A stretch of 16,230 nt of DNA, from contig JBDTYM010000087.1 in assembly GCA_040005635.1 (NCBI GenBank), positions 1 through 16,230 of the forward strand, in the 5' to 3' direction. The notes below the pieces were generated by a model. That model worked only from the letters and a program-made list of their open reading frames with translations, had not been told where the DNA came from and did not search any database. Below are positions 1 through 6,295 of the stretch, one piece after another. This stretch comes from Dokdonella_A sp040005635 (GTDB lineage Bacteria; Pseudomonadota; Gammaproteobacteria; Xanthomonadales; Rhodanobacteraceae). Position 1 is the first letter of the stretch. The number at the start of each line of letters is the position of its first letter. The position numbers and the translations under genes were made by a program.

Positions 1-60
1 CACAATCCACGGTACCGCGGCGGCAGGCCGCTTGGAATCAAGCCATTCTGTCTAGGCGCT

Positions 61-396
61 ATGAAGCGATACGAACAATCTGATCTCGTCAATGACCTCG
101 TAAGAATATTTCCAGAGTTTTCTACGTACTGGGAAGAGGACAATGCCGGAGGCGAATTTCGTTCGTCAGGTCTTCACAGCGTTTATATGTCCTTCTTACC
201 TTTTCTGGCGTCCGTTCAACCGACAAAGGGGCAATGGCAGTTCCTGGCGGATCATCTGAGTAATGCGGTAGCTTCGGGAGGTGACTGGGAGAACGCTGCT
301 GACACTTGCGTTCTCGAGCATCTTCATCAGGTAAAGCTCAATAAAATCCTGCGTCCGTTGCTGAGCACGGAGGCACGCGCCTGTGTACGCGCCTAA
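61..396 (+). CDS. Small DUF7674-like protein, possible gene cassette
   Basis: Encodes 111 residues of unknown function. The pattern of an N-terminal FPEF segment, a central predicted helix pair, then a VASGGDWENAADTCVLEHL stretch and a C-terminal LLSTEAR segment reminds me of the DUF7674 family of small cytoplasmic proteins; this is from memory. No signal peptide or membrane span is visible. Base composition is unlike the core genes downstream: bases 61-120 hold only 23 G/C of 60, which suggests transfer. The TAA stop lies inside GCCTAAC (391-397), which matches the attC core consensus RYYYAAC. The ATG follows a degenerate TCTAGGC (51-57) by only a few bases, and there is no clear Shine-Dalgarno. 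Both traits are usual in integron cassettes. The gene is most likely real, but function cannot be given. Confidence 0.65.
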   Translation: MKRYEQSDLVNDLVRIFPEFSTYWEEDNAGGEFRSSGLHSVYMSFLPFLASVQPTKGQWQFLADHLSNAVASGGDWENAADTCVLEHLHQVKLNKILRPLLSTEARACVRA

Positions 397-589
397 CAAG
401 TCATCTATGGACTCTCCCGTCAATAGCCCCGAGCGTTGATCGGACAATCGAAGCGGTTGCAGTCGTCTATTCGGCCTTGGGGTGAGCGCGTAGTGCTCGG
501 GCCATGATGGAATCCGCCGGGACGAAGCCACACGTTCAATCGGCATTTGCGGGCGAGGAGCGTTATCAGCTTGGGCGTGCCAGGGAGCG
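391..589 (+). repeat. ~195-bp direct repeat, copy 1
   Basis: This copy begins at or just after the stop codon of the DUF7674-like gene. It is matched by a second copy at 1338-1532 after the YoeB-like toxin gene. By eye the first ~145 bp (from TCATCTATGGACTCTCCCG, 401) are about 90% identical, with one 3-base and one 1-base gap. Weaker similarity continues for ~50 bp, to about GTGCCAGGGAGCG. Inside it CCCCGAGC (437-444) pairs with GCTCGGG (~497-503). I see no protein-coding logic on either strand. The repeat may be a dispersed Xanthomonadales intergenic element or an unusually long recombination site. Confidence 0.8.
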
Positions 590-789
590 ACTGCCTGATG
601 ATGCAGCGCATGCGCGAATGAGCCGGGTATCAGCTGCGCCTGCAGATATACCGGCAGCAACCGCGGGCTGATGTCCACCGCTCGTATCGCGCCATCGCCC
701 ACTCCCTCAATCGTCTCGCTTCTCGCGAACAAGATCGGGGCCAGTTTATCTGCAGCTTCGTTAGCTGTTGCCGGGCACTCCTTGCACAT
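590..789. other. Non-coding stretch between repeat copy 1 and the toxin-antitoxin operator
   Basis: About 200 bases with no convincing gene on either strand. A minus-strand open frame crosses it, but that frame also runs through the repeat and into the antisense of the first gene, so it looks accidental. CTTCGTTAGCT (~755-765) contains GTTAG, as in the right-hand core of attC sites, but it lacks the flanking symmetry needed to call one. Confidence 0.4.
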
Positions 790-809
790 GCGTACGTTTT
801 GACGTACGC
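790..809. promoter_or_regulatory. Palindromic operator of the toxin-antitoxin operon
   Basis: Perfect inverted repeat GCGTACGT (790-797) / ACGTACGC (802-809) with a TTTG spacer, 25 bp upstream of the antitoxin start. Each arm is centred on GTAC. Known YefM operators carry TGTACA-centred repeats, so autoregulation by the YefM/YoeB complex is the likely role. A possible -35 (TTGACG, 799-804) overlaps the right arm; the matching -10 is weak. Confidence 0.65.
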
Positions 810-833
810 TGGGTGCGTCGTATGGAGCCAGCC

Positions 834-1076
834 ATGCCCACCCTCACCGCCAGCGAAGCCCGCGCCAACCTCTACCGCCTTATGGATCAGGCGGCAGAAT
901 CGCATCAGCCTATTGTCATCTCAGGCAAGCGTAGCAATGCTGTCCTGGTCGCGGAGGAAGATTGGGCGGCCATCCAGGAGACGTTGTTCTTGCTGTCAGT
1001 GCCCGGCATGCGCGAGTCCATCAAGACTGGCATGGCAGAGCCCATGGACGCGTGTGCTACGGAGCTTGATTGGTGA
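834..1076 (+). CDS. yefM: Phd/YefM-family antitoxin
   Basis: Encodes 80 residues, close to the usual length of YefM (about 83). The N-terminal part (residues 1-45; TASEARANLYRLMDQ, PIVISGKRSNAVLV, EEDW) is the DNA-binding and dimerisation fold of the Phd/YefM family. The remaining ~35 residues are the toxin-neutralising tail. It should bind and inhibit the toxin encoded directly downstream and repress the operon with it at the 790-809 palindrome. The ATG at 834 is chosen because GGAG (824-827) lies 6 bases upstream and because the domain begins there; an in-frame ATG at 822 is possible. The stop overlaps the next gene's start (GTGA), so translation is coupled. The gene sits between two copies of the ~195-bp repeat, in a setting typical of mobile gene cassettes. 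Confidence 0.9.
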   Translation: MPTLTASEARANLYRLMDQAAESHQPIVISGKRSNAVLVAEEDWAAIQETLFLLSVPGMRESIKTGMAEPMDACATELDW

Positions 1077-1336
1077 GTTGGCGTGTCCTTTTTACCAGGC
1101 AAGCCCAAAAAGACGCACGCAACCTCGCCTCCGCAGGACTCAAAGAGAAGGCTCAAGTACTTCTGAACATTCTCTCGGAAAATCCTTTCCAGACACCGCC
1201 GGCTTACGAGAAACTGGTCGGTGATCTGGCCGGAGCATACTCGCGGCGCATCAACATCCAACATCGGATGGTCTATCAGGTTCTTCAAGCTGATCGCATC
1301 GTCAAAGTACTGCGGATGTGGACGCACTACGAGTAG
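1073..1336 (+). CDS. yoeB: YoeB/Txe-family mRNA interferase toxin
   Basis: Encodes 87 residues of the RelE superfamily, YoeB/Txe branch, a ribosome-dependent endoribonuclease that cleaves mRNA in the A site. With the GTG start at 1073 the residues corresponding to E. coli YoeB catalytic E46 and R65 fall at E46 (YEKLV) and R65 (QHRMVY), and the C-terminal pair is H85-Y86 (WTHYE). The NPF and SRRI motifs of the family are present too, so the toxin looks intact. The start is GTG in a 4-base GTGA overlap with the antitoxin stop, with GGAG (1061-1064) 8 bases upstream. A TTG one codon earlier (1070) is less likely. Repeat copy 2 begins directly after the stop. Confidence 0.93.
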   Translation: MSWRVLFTRQAQKDARNLASAGLKEKAQVLLNILSENPFQTPPAYEKLVGDLAGAYSRRINIQHRMVYQVLQADRIVKVLRMWTHYE

Positions 1337-1337
1337 C

Positions 1338-1532
1338 AGCTGACAATTCATCGATGGACTCTCCCGTCAATAGCCCCGGGCATTGATCGGACAATCGAAG
1401 TGGCAGTCGTCTATTCGGCCTTTGGTAAGCGCGTAGTGCTCGGGTCGTGATGGAATCCGCCGGGACGAAGCCACACGTTCAATCGGCCGCTGCGGGCCAG
1501 AAGAGTTATCGGCCTCCTCGTGCCGGGGACCG
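1338..1532 (+). repeat. ~195-bp direct repeat, copy 2
   Basis: Second copy of the repeat at 391-589, starting 2 bases after the toxin stop. Its left end GCTGACAATTCATC (1338-1351) resembles the 5' part of many attC sites (CTAACAATTC...). It is partly complementary (about 10 of 14) to GAAGAGTTATCGGC near 1501-1513, so the ends form an imperfect inverted pair. Whether it is a dispersed intergenic element or a diverged recombination site cannot be settled from the sequence alone. Confidence 0.8.
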
Positions 1533-1675
1533 TCTCGATTGCGATCGACGTTTTTTGAGCACGCGGGAGAAGACCCGGTTCATCGGTAACGGCGTGCAGC
1601 GCACGCTGGCGTAATCGGGATCAATAAGCGTTCGCTGATGTTCGCGGATTTGTTCAGGCGTTAGTTCGCTCAGCT
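1533..1675. other. Non-coding stretch before the acetyltransferase, with attC-like right end
   Basis: No gene is seen. GCGTGC (1592-1597) and GCACGC (1601-1606) form a short hairpin. The stretch ends in CAGGCGTTAGTT (~1655-1666), which resembles the right-hand core (GTTRRRY) of integron attC sites, followed within ~10 bases by the acetyltransferase ATG. The matching left half is not clear, so this is only a possible cassette junction. Confidence 0.35.
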
Positions 1676-2191
1676 ATGGCGCAACCGTTCAAAATTCGCG
1701 CGGCCGTTGATGCTGATGCGCCTTCGCTTTTGGGCATTTACCGCCCGTTTGTGGAAGCAACCGCGGTGTCATTCGAAACCATAGTCCCTACGGCCGCCGA
1801 GTTCGCCGAGCGCATCGCAAAGGCTACGGATCATTGGCAGTGGCTTGTCGCTGAGCAAGCGGGGCAGTGCATCGGCTACGCCTATGGATCGTCGCACCGC
1901 GAGCGTCCCGCCTACCGCTGGTCGGTAGAGCTCACCGCCTACGTTGATCTTAGTCACCATCGCCAAGGTATCGGTCGCGCACTCTACCTGCGGCTGATCG
2001 AAGAGTTGGCCCACAAGGGGTTCTGCAATGCCTACGCGGGCATCACGCTTCCAAACGAGGGAAGCATGGCGCTGCACCGAAGCGTCGGTTTCGAGCCAAT
2101 CGGCGTTTTCAAGTCCGTCGGCCGCAAGTTCGGTAAGTGGCACGATGTCGCATGGTTTCAGCGAACCCTTCGAGACTCCCCGTCGGAGTAG
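1676..2191 (+). CDS. GNAT N-acetyltransferase, phosphinothricin/methionine sulfoximine type
   Basis: Encodes 171 residues, the normal length for the Pat/Bar/MnaT branch of GNAT acetyltransferases, which move acetyl from acetyl-CoA to a small amino-acid-like amine. The start IRAAVDADAPSLLGIYRPFVE and the SVELTAYVD strand are typical. Acetyl-CoA motif A is HHRQGIGRAL (about residues 98-107), and the C-terminal NEGSMALHRSVGF ... FGKWHDVAWFQR block is characteristic of phosphinothricin acetyltransferases. It is cytosolic, with no signal peptide. No clear Shine-Dalgarno precedes the ATG, which lies just after an attC-like core. The family is common in integron cassettes. The true substrate (phosphinothricin, methionine sulfoximine or another amine) cannot be told from sequence. 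Confidence 0.9.
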   Translation: MAQPFKIRAAVDADAPSLLGIYRPFVEATAVSFETIVPTAAEFAERIAKATDHWQWLVAEQAGQCIGYAYGSSHRERPAYRWSVELTAYVDLSHHRQGIGRALYLRLIEELAHKGFCNAYAGITLPNEGSMALHRSVGFEPIGVFKSVGRKFGKWHDVAWFQRTLRDSPSE

Positions 2192-2283
2192 CGCTGCCTG
2201 AGCCAGCGCTCCAACCTTTTTTCCTGCGAGCGGCCCCGCTCTGGCAGTGCGGCGCTTCGCGCGTGACAGCGAACCTTCGATCG

Positions 2284-2313
2284 TGCCGGCCTATCGAATT
2301 GCATAGGCCGGCA
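2284..2313. terminator. Hairpin between convergent genes, possible bidirectional terminator
   Basis: Perfect 11-bp stem TGCCGGCCTAT (2284-2294) / ATAGGCCGGCA (2303-2313) with an 8-base loop. It lies between the acetyltransferase stop and the end of the minus-strand DUF2069 gene, whose stop is only a few bases away. Neither side has a T-tract, so it may terminate poorly or protect 3' ends rather than act as a classic Rho-independent site. Confidence 0.5.
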
Positions 2314-2316
2314 TCG

Positions 2317-2667
2317 CTAATGGATGGCATCCGATTTTCGCCGACGTTGCCGCACATCCGCGCCGAGCGAGCCGATCAGCGCGACGCAGAAAAGGATTTC
2401 GAGGAGTGCCGGCATCCGCATCGTCGGATAGACCCACGCCGCCACCACGCCGTGGCAGAAATAAAACAACGCAATGATTCCGACCCACAGCAGCGCCCGT
2501 CGCGCTCCCGTGCGTAGCGCAATCAACGGCAACAGCAACGGCGGCAGGGTCAGCACCAACGCAAACCACGGCAAGCCTTTCACAGGCGGCGCCAGCCACA
2601 GATACCAGGCGGGCTGCAGCAGCACGAGCAGGGCCCAGGCGATAAGTCCGATCGTCAGCGGCTTCAC
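2317..2667 (-). CDS. DUF2069 family inner-membrane protein
   Basis: Encodes 116 residues with four likely membrane spans (about 5-25, 32-51, 58-80 and 86-104) and a basic C-terminal tail (RQRRRK). Sequence pattern and position fit the DUF2069 family of small proteobacterial membrane proteins, which often lie beside wrbA. The function is unknown. The start is a GTG (2667-2665) overlapping the wrbA stop by 4 bases (GTGA), so the two are translationally coupled and transcribed leftward together. The TlpA-like and YihY genes on the other side of the divergent promoter belong to the same conserved neighbourhood. Confidence 0.88.
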   Translation of the reverse strand: MKPLTIGLIAWALLVLLQPAWYLWLAPPVKGLPWFALVLTLPPLLLPLIALRTGARRALLWVGIIALFYFCHGVVAAWVYPTMRMPALLEILFCVALIGSLGADVRQRRRKSDAIH

Positions 2668-3260
2668 GGGCGTGCTTCGAGCCTTGCCGCAGTCATCGCG
2701 ACGCGACGTCCTAGCGCGCGTGCGACCACACGCTCATCCTCGCTGATGGTGTTGTCGCCGCTGCTGCCGGCGACATGACTGGCGCCGTACGGCGAGCCGC
2801 CGCCTTGCGTGCGATTCAATGCGGTCTCGGTGTACGGCACGCCAACAATCAGCATGCCGTGATGGAGCAGGGGCAGCATCATCGACAGCAGGGTCGTCTC
2901 CTGGCCGCCGTGCATCGTGCTGGTCGAGGTGAACACGCCGGCGGGTTTGCCGACGAGGGTGCCCGACGCCCATTCCGCCGCCGTGCTGTCGATGAAATGT
3001 TTCAGCGGCGCGGCCATGTTGCCGAAACGGGTCGGACTGCCGAGCACGAGGCCGACGCATTCGCGCAGGTCGTCGCGCGTGACATACGGCGCGCCATCGT
3101 CGGGTTCCGGTGCCTGCGCAATCTCGGTGACCGGCGCGACTGGCGGCACGCTGCGCAGGCGCGCCGTGAGGCCGGCTTCCTCGACGCCGCGCGCAACCAG
3201 CCGCGCGAGCTGGGCGACCTTGCCGGTGCGGCTGTAGTAAAGGACGAGTATTTCGCTCAT
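2664..3260 (-). CDS. wrbA: NAD(P)H:quinone oxidoreductase WrbA
   Basis: Encodes 198 residues, the standard length for WrbA, a tetrameric flavodoxin-like FMN enzyme that reduces quinones with two electrons and is thought to limit oxidative stress in the cytoplasm. Visible features are the FMN phosphate loop YYSRTGKVAQ (about residues 8-17), the isoalloxazine-binding segment SPTRFGNMAAPLKHFID (75-91), STSTMHGGQETT (112-123) and GGGSPYGA (153-160), all in the expected order. On the minus strand a GGAAG sits about 6 bases before the ATG. It is divergent from the YihY-type gene with only 48 bp between the start codons, and coupled to the DUF2069 gene downstream. Confidence 0.95.
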   Translation of the reverse strand: MSEILVLYYSRTGKVAQLARLVARGVEEAGLTARLRSVPPVAPVTEIAQAPEPDDGAPYVTRDDLRECVGLVLGSPTRFGNMAAPLKHFIDSTAAEWASGTLVGKPAGVFTSTSTMHGGQETTLLSMMLPLLHHGMLIVGVPYTETALNRTQGGGSPYGASHVAGSSGDNTISEDERVVARALGRRVAMTAARLEARP

Positions 3261-3308
3261 TCAGGCTTCCGGTTTGGTTCCGACGACGGGCTGCGTTAGG
3301 CTCGCTCC
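3261..3308. promoter_or_regulatory. Short divergent promoter region, wrbA / yihY
   Basis: Only 48 bp separate the two divergent start codons, so any promoters must overlap each other or lie partly inside the genes. A Shine-Dalgarno for wrbA (GGAAG on the minus strand) can be read. I see no convincing -35/-10 pair. Confidence 0.35.
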
Positions 3309-4628
3309 ATGTTTGCGCGCACCCAGCAGTTTGCCAGAAGCCTTCGTGACCGCGAGCGCAACGTCACCTTCCTGCGCTTCACCTGGGATCGTTTCCTCGA
3401 AGACCGCTGCATGCAGACGGCCGGTGCGCTGTCGTTTACCTCGGTGTTCGCGCTGGTGCCGCTGAGCGCGGCGATCCTCGGCATTCTTGCCGCGTTTCCG
3501 GGTTTCGCCGGCTGGCGCGAGCAGATCACGCAGTGGGTGTTCGAGAACTTCGTGCCGGCCGCCGGCAGCACCGTGCAGGGCTATATCACCCAGTTTGCCG
3601 AAAACGCGAGCAAGGCGACCGCGGTCGGAGTGATCGTGCTGCTGTTCAGCTCGATCTCGCTGATGATGAGCATCGAGGATGCGTTCAACCGCATCTGGCG
3701 CGTGCAGGTCGCACGCAGTACCAGCGCGCGCTTTCTGATCTACTGGGCCGCATTGACGGCGGGACCGTTGCTGCTGGTGGCTGCGCTCGCGATCAGTTCG
3801 TATGCATTCGCGCTGCCGTTCATCGATGCGGCCGAGGCGCAGTTCTCGATCAAGGCACGCGTGCTCGCGGCGCTACCGTTCCTGATCGTGTGGAGCACGC
3901 TGCTCGCGGGCTATGTCGTGATCCCGAACCGCACCGTGCGCATGCGCCTGGCCGTGGTCGGTGCGTTCTTCGGCGCGCTATTGTTCGAGGGCGCCAAGCG
4001 CGGCTTCGCGCTGTATGCGACGAAGTACGCGAGCTACCAGCAGGTCTACGGCGCGCTGGCAATGGTGCCAATCTTCATCTTCTGGATTTACCTGTCGTGG
4101 GCGATCGTGCTGTTCGGCGCATCGATCACCGCGTCGCTGAGCGCGTTCGACTATCGCCCGGCGAGCCAGCGGCTGCCGCGCGGACAGGAATTCGCCGGCC
4201 TGTTGCGCGTGCTCGGCCATTTCGTCGCCGCACAGCGCGCCGGCAAGGGCCTGCACAGCGAGGCGCTGCGCATTGCGGAGCCGTTCCTCACCGATGACCT
4301 GCTGCAGCGCTATCTCGGCGACCTGCATCGCATCGGGCTGATCCAGCGCAGCGAAGTCGGCGAATGGATGGTCGTGCGCGATCTGGCCGGCACCGATCTG
4401 CTCGAAATCTACGAAGAGGGCGGCTATCAGCTGCCGTTGCGCGGAGCGGACGCGGACGGCACGCTGCAGCTGGAAGTGGCGCAACTGCTGGGTCGCATCG
4501 GCGAGCAGATCCGCACGGCGCTCGGCGTGCCATTGGCCGCGCTGTTTCCGCCGCATGTACCATCGCCTGATGCTTCATCCGCGCCGCCGCCCGGCGCGCG
4601 CACGCAACCTTCCTCGGAGCCCGCATGA
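3309..4628 (+). CDS. yihY: YihY/BrkB-family (UPF0761) inner-membrane protein
   Basis: Encodes 439 residues. Six membrane spans are seen at about 39-64, 103-121, 143-167, 186-206, 213-232 and 247-277. Family signatures include GALSFTSVFALVPL in the first span, SIEDAFNRIWRV after the second, YATKYASYQQVYGALAMVPIFIFWIYLSW around the fifth loop and sixth span, and an AFDYRP motif after it. The ~150-residue cytoplasmic C-terminal extension (from ~285) looks like a winged-helix-type domain with a RDLAGTDLLEIYEEGGYQLP segment, followed by a proline-rich end. The biochemical role is not established; the old names ribonuclease BN and virulence factor BrkB are unreliable. It heads a four-gene operon: its stop overlaps the next start (ATGA). 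The Shine-Dalgarno is weak. Confidence 0.93.
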   Translation: MFARTQQFARSLRDRERNVTFLRFTWDRFLEDRCMQTAGALSFTSVFALVPLSAAILGILAAFPGFAGWREQITQWVFENFVPAAGSTVQGYITQFAENASKATAVGVIVLLFSSISLMMSIEDAFNRIWRVQVARSTSARFLIYWAALTAGPLLLVAALAISSYAFALPFIDAAEAQFSIKARVLAALPFLIVWSTLLAGYVVIPNRTVRMRLAVVGAFFGALLFEGAKRGFALYATKYASYQQVYGALAMVPIFIFWIYLSWAIVLFGASITASLSAFDYRPASQRLPRGQEFAGLLRVLGHFVAAQRAGKGLHSEALRIAEPFLTDDLLQRYLGDLHRIGLIQRSEVGEWMVVRDLAGTDLLEIYEEGGYQLPLRGADADGTLQLEVAQLLGRIGEQIRTALGVPLAALFPPHVPSPDASSAPPPGARTQPSSEPA

Positions 4629-5128
4629 ACGTTTCGCGATTTCTACTCGGCGTCACACTCGCGTGTGGCCTCGCCATCGGCGGCAGCACCTTCGCCGCCG
4701 CGCCGAAGCAGCTGAGCATCGCCACGCTGGACGGCAAGACCTTCGACCTCGCCGCAGAACGTGGCAAATGGGTCATCGTCAATTTCTGGGCGACCTGGTG
4801 TTCGCCGTGCATCAAGGAGATGCCGGACATCTCGGCGTTTGTTGCCGGGCGCAGCGACGTCGCCGCGATCGGCCTCGCCTACGAGGACACCGACAAGGCC
4901 GAGGTCCTGCAGTTCGCCAAGTCGCATCCGGTGAAGTATCCGTTGGCACAAGTGGACATGGACAAGCCGCCGGCCGACTTCGACACCCCGCGCGGATTGC
5001 CGACGACCTACCTGATCGCGCCGGATGGCACGGTCGCGAAGATCTTCACCGGTCCGATCACCGCGAATGATCTCGACAAGGCAATCGCGGAGAGCTCGGC
5101 TGCCGCAGCGGGCGCAAAGAAATCCTGA
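4625..5128 (+). CDS. Periplasmic TlpA/ResA-like thiol-disulfide oxidoreductase
   Basis: Encodes 167 residues. An N-terminal signal peptide (residues 1 to ~24, ending STFAA) exports it. C14 is not in a good lipobox, so a soluble periplasmic protein is more likely than a lipoprotein. The thioredoxin fold follows: VIVNFWATWCSPC with the redox cysteines at C59 and C62, and the cis-proline loop GLPTTYLI at P126. Such proteins reduce disulfides in periplasmic partners, for example during cytochrome c maturation, but no partner gene is present here. GGAG at 4616-4619 precedes the ATG, which overlaps the YihY stop by 4 bases. The acylphosphatase gene starts 2 bases after the stop. The C-terminal ~10 residues are alanine-rich and probably disordered. 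Confidence 0.92.
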   Translation: MNVSRFLLGVTLACGLAIGGSTFAAAPKQLSIATLDGKTFDLAAERGKWVIVNFWATWCSPCIKEMPDISAFVAGRSDVAAIGLAYEDTDKAEVLQFAKSHPVKYPLAQVDMDKPPADFDTPRGLPTTYLIAPDGTVAKIFTGPITANDLDKAIAESSAAAAGAKKS

Positions 5129-5130
5129 AC

Positions 5131-5397
5131 ATGCCGAGCGCGCGCTTCCTGGTTTCCGGTCTCGTGCAGGGCGTGTTCTTTCGTGCGTCGACGCAAACGC
5201 GCGCTCGCCAGCTGAGCCTCACCGGCTTTGCGAAAAATCTCGCCGATGGCCGCGTCGAAGTCATTGCCAGCGGTGAAGCGCAGGCGTTGGCTCGACTGCA
5301 TGCCTGGCTGCAGCAGGGTCCGCCGGCGGCCGAAGTGGCGGCAGTCGCGCGCGAGGAACTGCCCGAGCAGACGCACGCTGATTTCGAAAGGCGTTGA
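5131..5397 (+). CDS. acyP: Acylphosphatase
   Basis: Encodes 88 residues, the usual size of this small alpha/beta enzyme, which hydrolyses acyl phosphates such as acetyl phosphate or carbamoyl phosphate in the cytoplasm. Both family signatures are present: GLVQGVFFR (residues 10-18), whose R18 is the phosphate-binding arginine, and GFAKNLADGRVEV (32-44), whose N36 orients the nucleophilic water. The ATG lies 2 bases after the TlpA-like stop, and the next gene starts 3 bases after this stop, so it is an internal gene of a compact operon. The C-terminus (THADFERR) is close to the family end, and nothing is missing. Confidence 0.95.
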   Translation: MPSARFLVSGLVQGVFFRASTQTRARQLSLTGFAKNLADGRVEVIASGEAQALARLHAWLQQGPPAAEVAAVAREELPEQTHADFERR

Positions 5398-5400
5398 CCG

Positions 5401-6183
5401 ATGCCGCGCGATCGTCCCAAGGCGCCGGTGCAGCGTCGCATCGCTCCGCCGAAGGTACGCACGCCGCGCCATGGGCTTGCGCGCGTGCTGTCGAAACTCG
5501 GCCTGTGTTCGCGCTCGCAGGCAGAAAGCTGGATACGCGGCGGTCGGGTCAGCGTCGATGGTCGCATCGTGCACGACACCGAACGCCCGAGTACGACGCG
5601 CGAGCGCATTGCGGTCGACGGCGTCGATGTCGATGCGCGCGAACGCGTCTATCTGATGTTGAACAAGCCACGCGGCTATGTCACCAGCGCCGCTGACGAA
5701 CGCGGACGCGATACGGTCTACACCTTGCTGGCCGACGCAGCGTTGCCATGGATCGCACCGGTCGGCCGCCTCGACAAGGCCAGCGAGGGCTTGCTGCTGC
5801 TGAGCAACGACAGCGTGTGGGCAGCGCAGATTTCCGCGCCGGAGTCGCACCTGGACAAGACCTATCATGTGCAGATCGACCGCGTTCCTGACGAATCGAT
5901 GCTGGCCGCGCTGCGCGCAGGCATCGACGCGGGCGACGAGCACCTGGCGTTGAAGTCGGTGCGCGAACTGCGTCGCGGCGACAAGCACGCCTGGCTCGAG
6001 GTCGTGCTCGACGAAGGCAGGAACCGGCAGATCCGCCGCGTGCTGGCCGCGTTCGAGATCGGCGTGCTGCGCCTGGTGCGCGTCGCGATCGGCAGTCTCG
6101 CGCTCGGCGCGCTGGCCAAGGGACAGTGGCGAGCGCTCTCTGCCGACGAAGTCGCGGCCTTGTCCGTAGGCCACGCGCGCTGA
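5401..6183 (+). CDS. RsuA/RluB/RluE/RluF-family rRNA pseudouridine synthase
   Basis: Encodes 260 residues. A basic N-terminal tail (1-24) is followed by an S4 RNA-binding domain (about 25-75; LARVLSKLGLCSRSQAESWI, GGRVSVDG). The catalytic domain follows, with LNKPRGYVTS (87-96), the motif GRLDKASEGLLLLSND (122-137; D125 is the catalytic aspartate) and the RNRQIRR segment near residue 207. These enzymes isomerise single uridines in 16S or 23S rRNA. I cannot tell from sequence which rRNA position is the target, so no symbol is given. It is the last gene of the operon with YihY, the TlpA-like protein and acylphosphatase. No terminator hairpin with a T-tract follows. Confidence 0.93.
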   Translation: MPRDRPKAPVQRRIAPPKVRTPRHGLARVLSKLGLCSRSQAESWIRGGRVSVDGRIVHDTERPSTTRERIAVDGVDVDARERVYLMLNKPRGYVTSAADERGRDTVYTLLADAALPWIAPVGRLDKASEGLLLLSNDSVWAAQISAPESHLDKTYHVQIDRVPDESMLAALRAGIDAGDEHLALKSVRELRRGDKHAWLEVVLDEGRNRQIRRVLAAFEIGVLRLVRVAIGSLALGALAKGQWRALSADEVAALSVGHAR

Positions 6184-6295
6184 TTGACGTTGCAGGGAAC
6201 CGCGCCGTGGGTGTTGCGCCGGTCCACTTATCATTGCAGGGCGCCGCGCATCCGCCGCGCCATCCAACCGGCGCTGCCGTGCCGAGGAGAGAATC
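6184..6295 (+). promoter_or_regulatory. Leader and probable promoter of the TrmB/LuxR hybrid regulator
   Basis: This 112-bp gap contains a good -10 match (TATCAT, 6229-6234) but no fitting -35, and AGGAGA (6285-6290), a strong Shine-Dalgarno 5 bases before the GTG at 6296. The weak -35 might point to activator-dependent transcription. Confidence 0.35.

Noticed and set aside
196..789. 197-codon open frame on the minus strand across the first gene, repeat copy 1 and the operator region
   Set aside because: It runs antisense through a plausible gene and a repeated non-coding element, and it shows no family motif, so it is likely accidental.
3293..3301. GCGTTAGGC, a perfect attC-like right core, between wrbA and yihY
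   Set aside because: It lies between two core genes in a 48-bp divergent promoter with no partner site; chance or part of the promoter is simpler.
4625..4700. Lipoprotein signal in the TlpA-like protein around C14
   Set aside because: The preceding residues TLA do not fit a lipobox and the n-region plus h-region would be too short; STFAA gives a better ordinary cleavage site.
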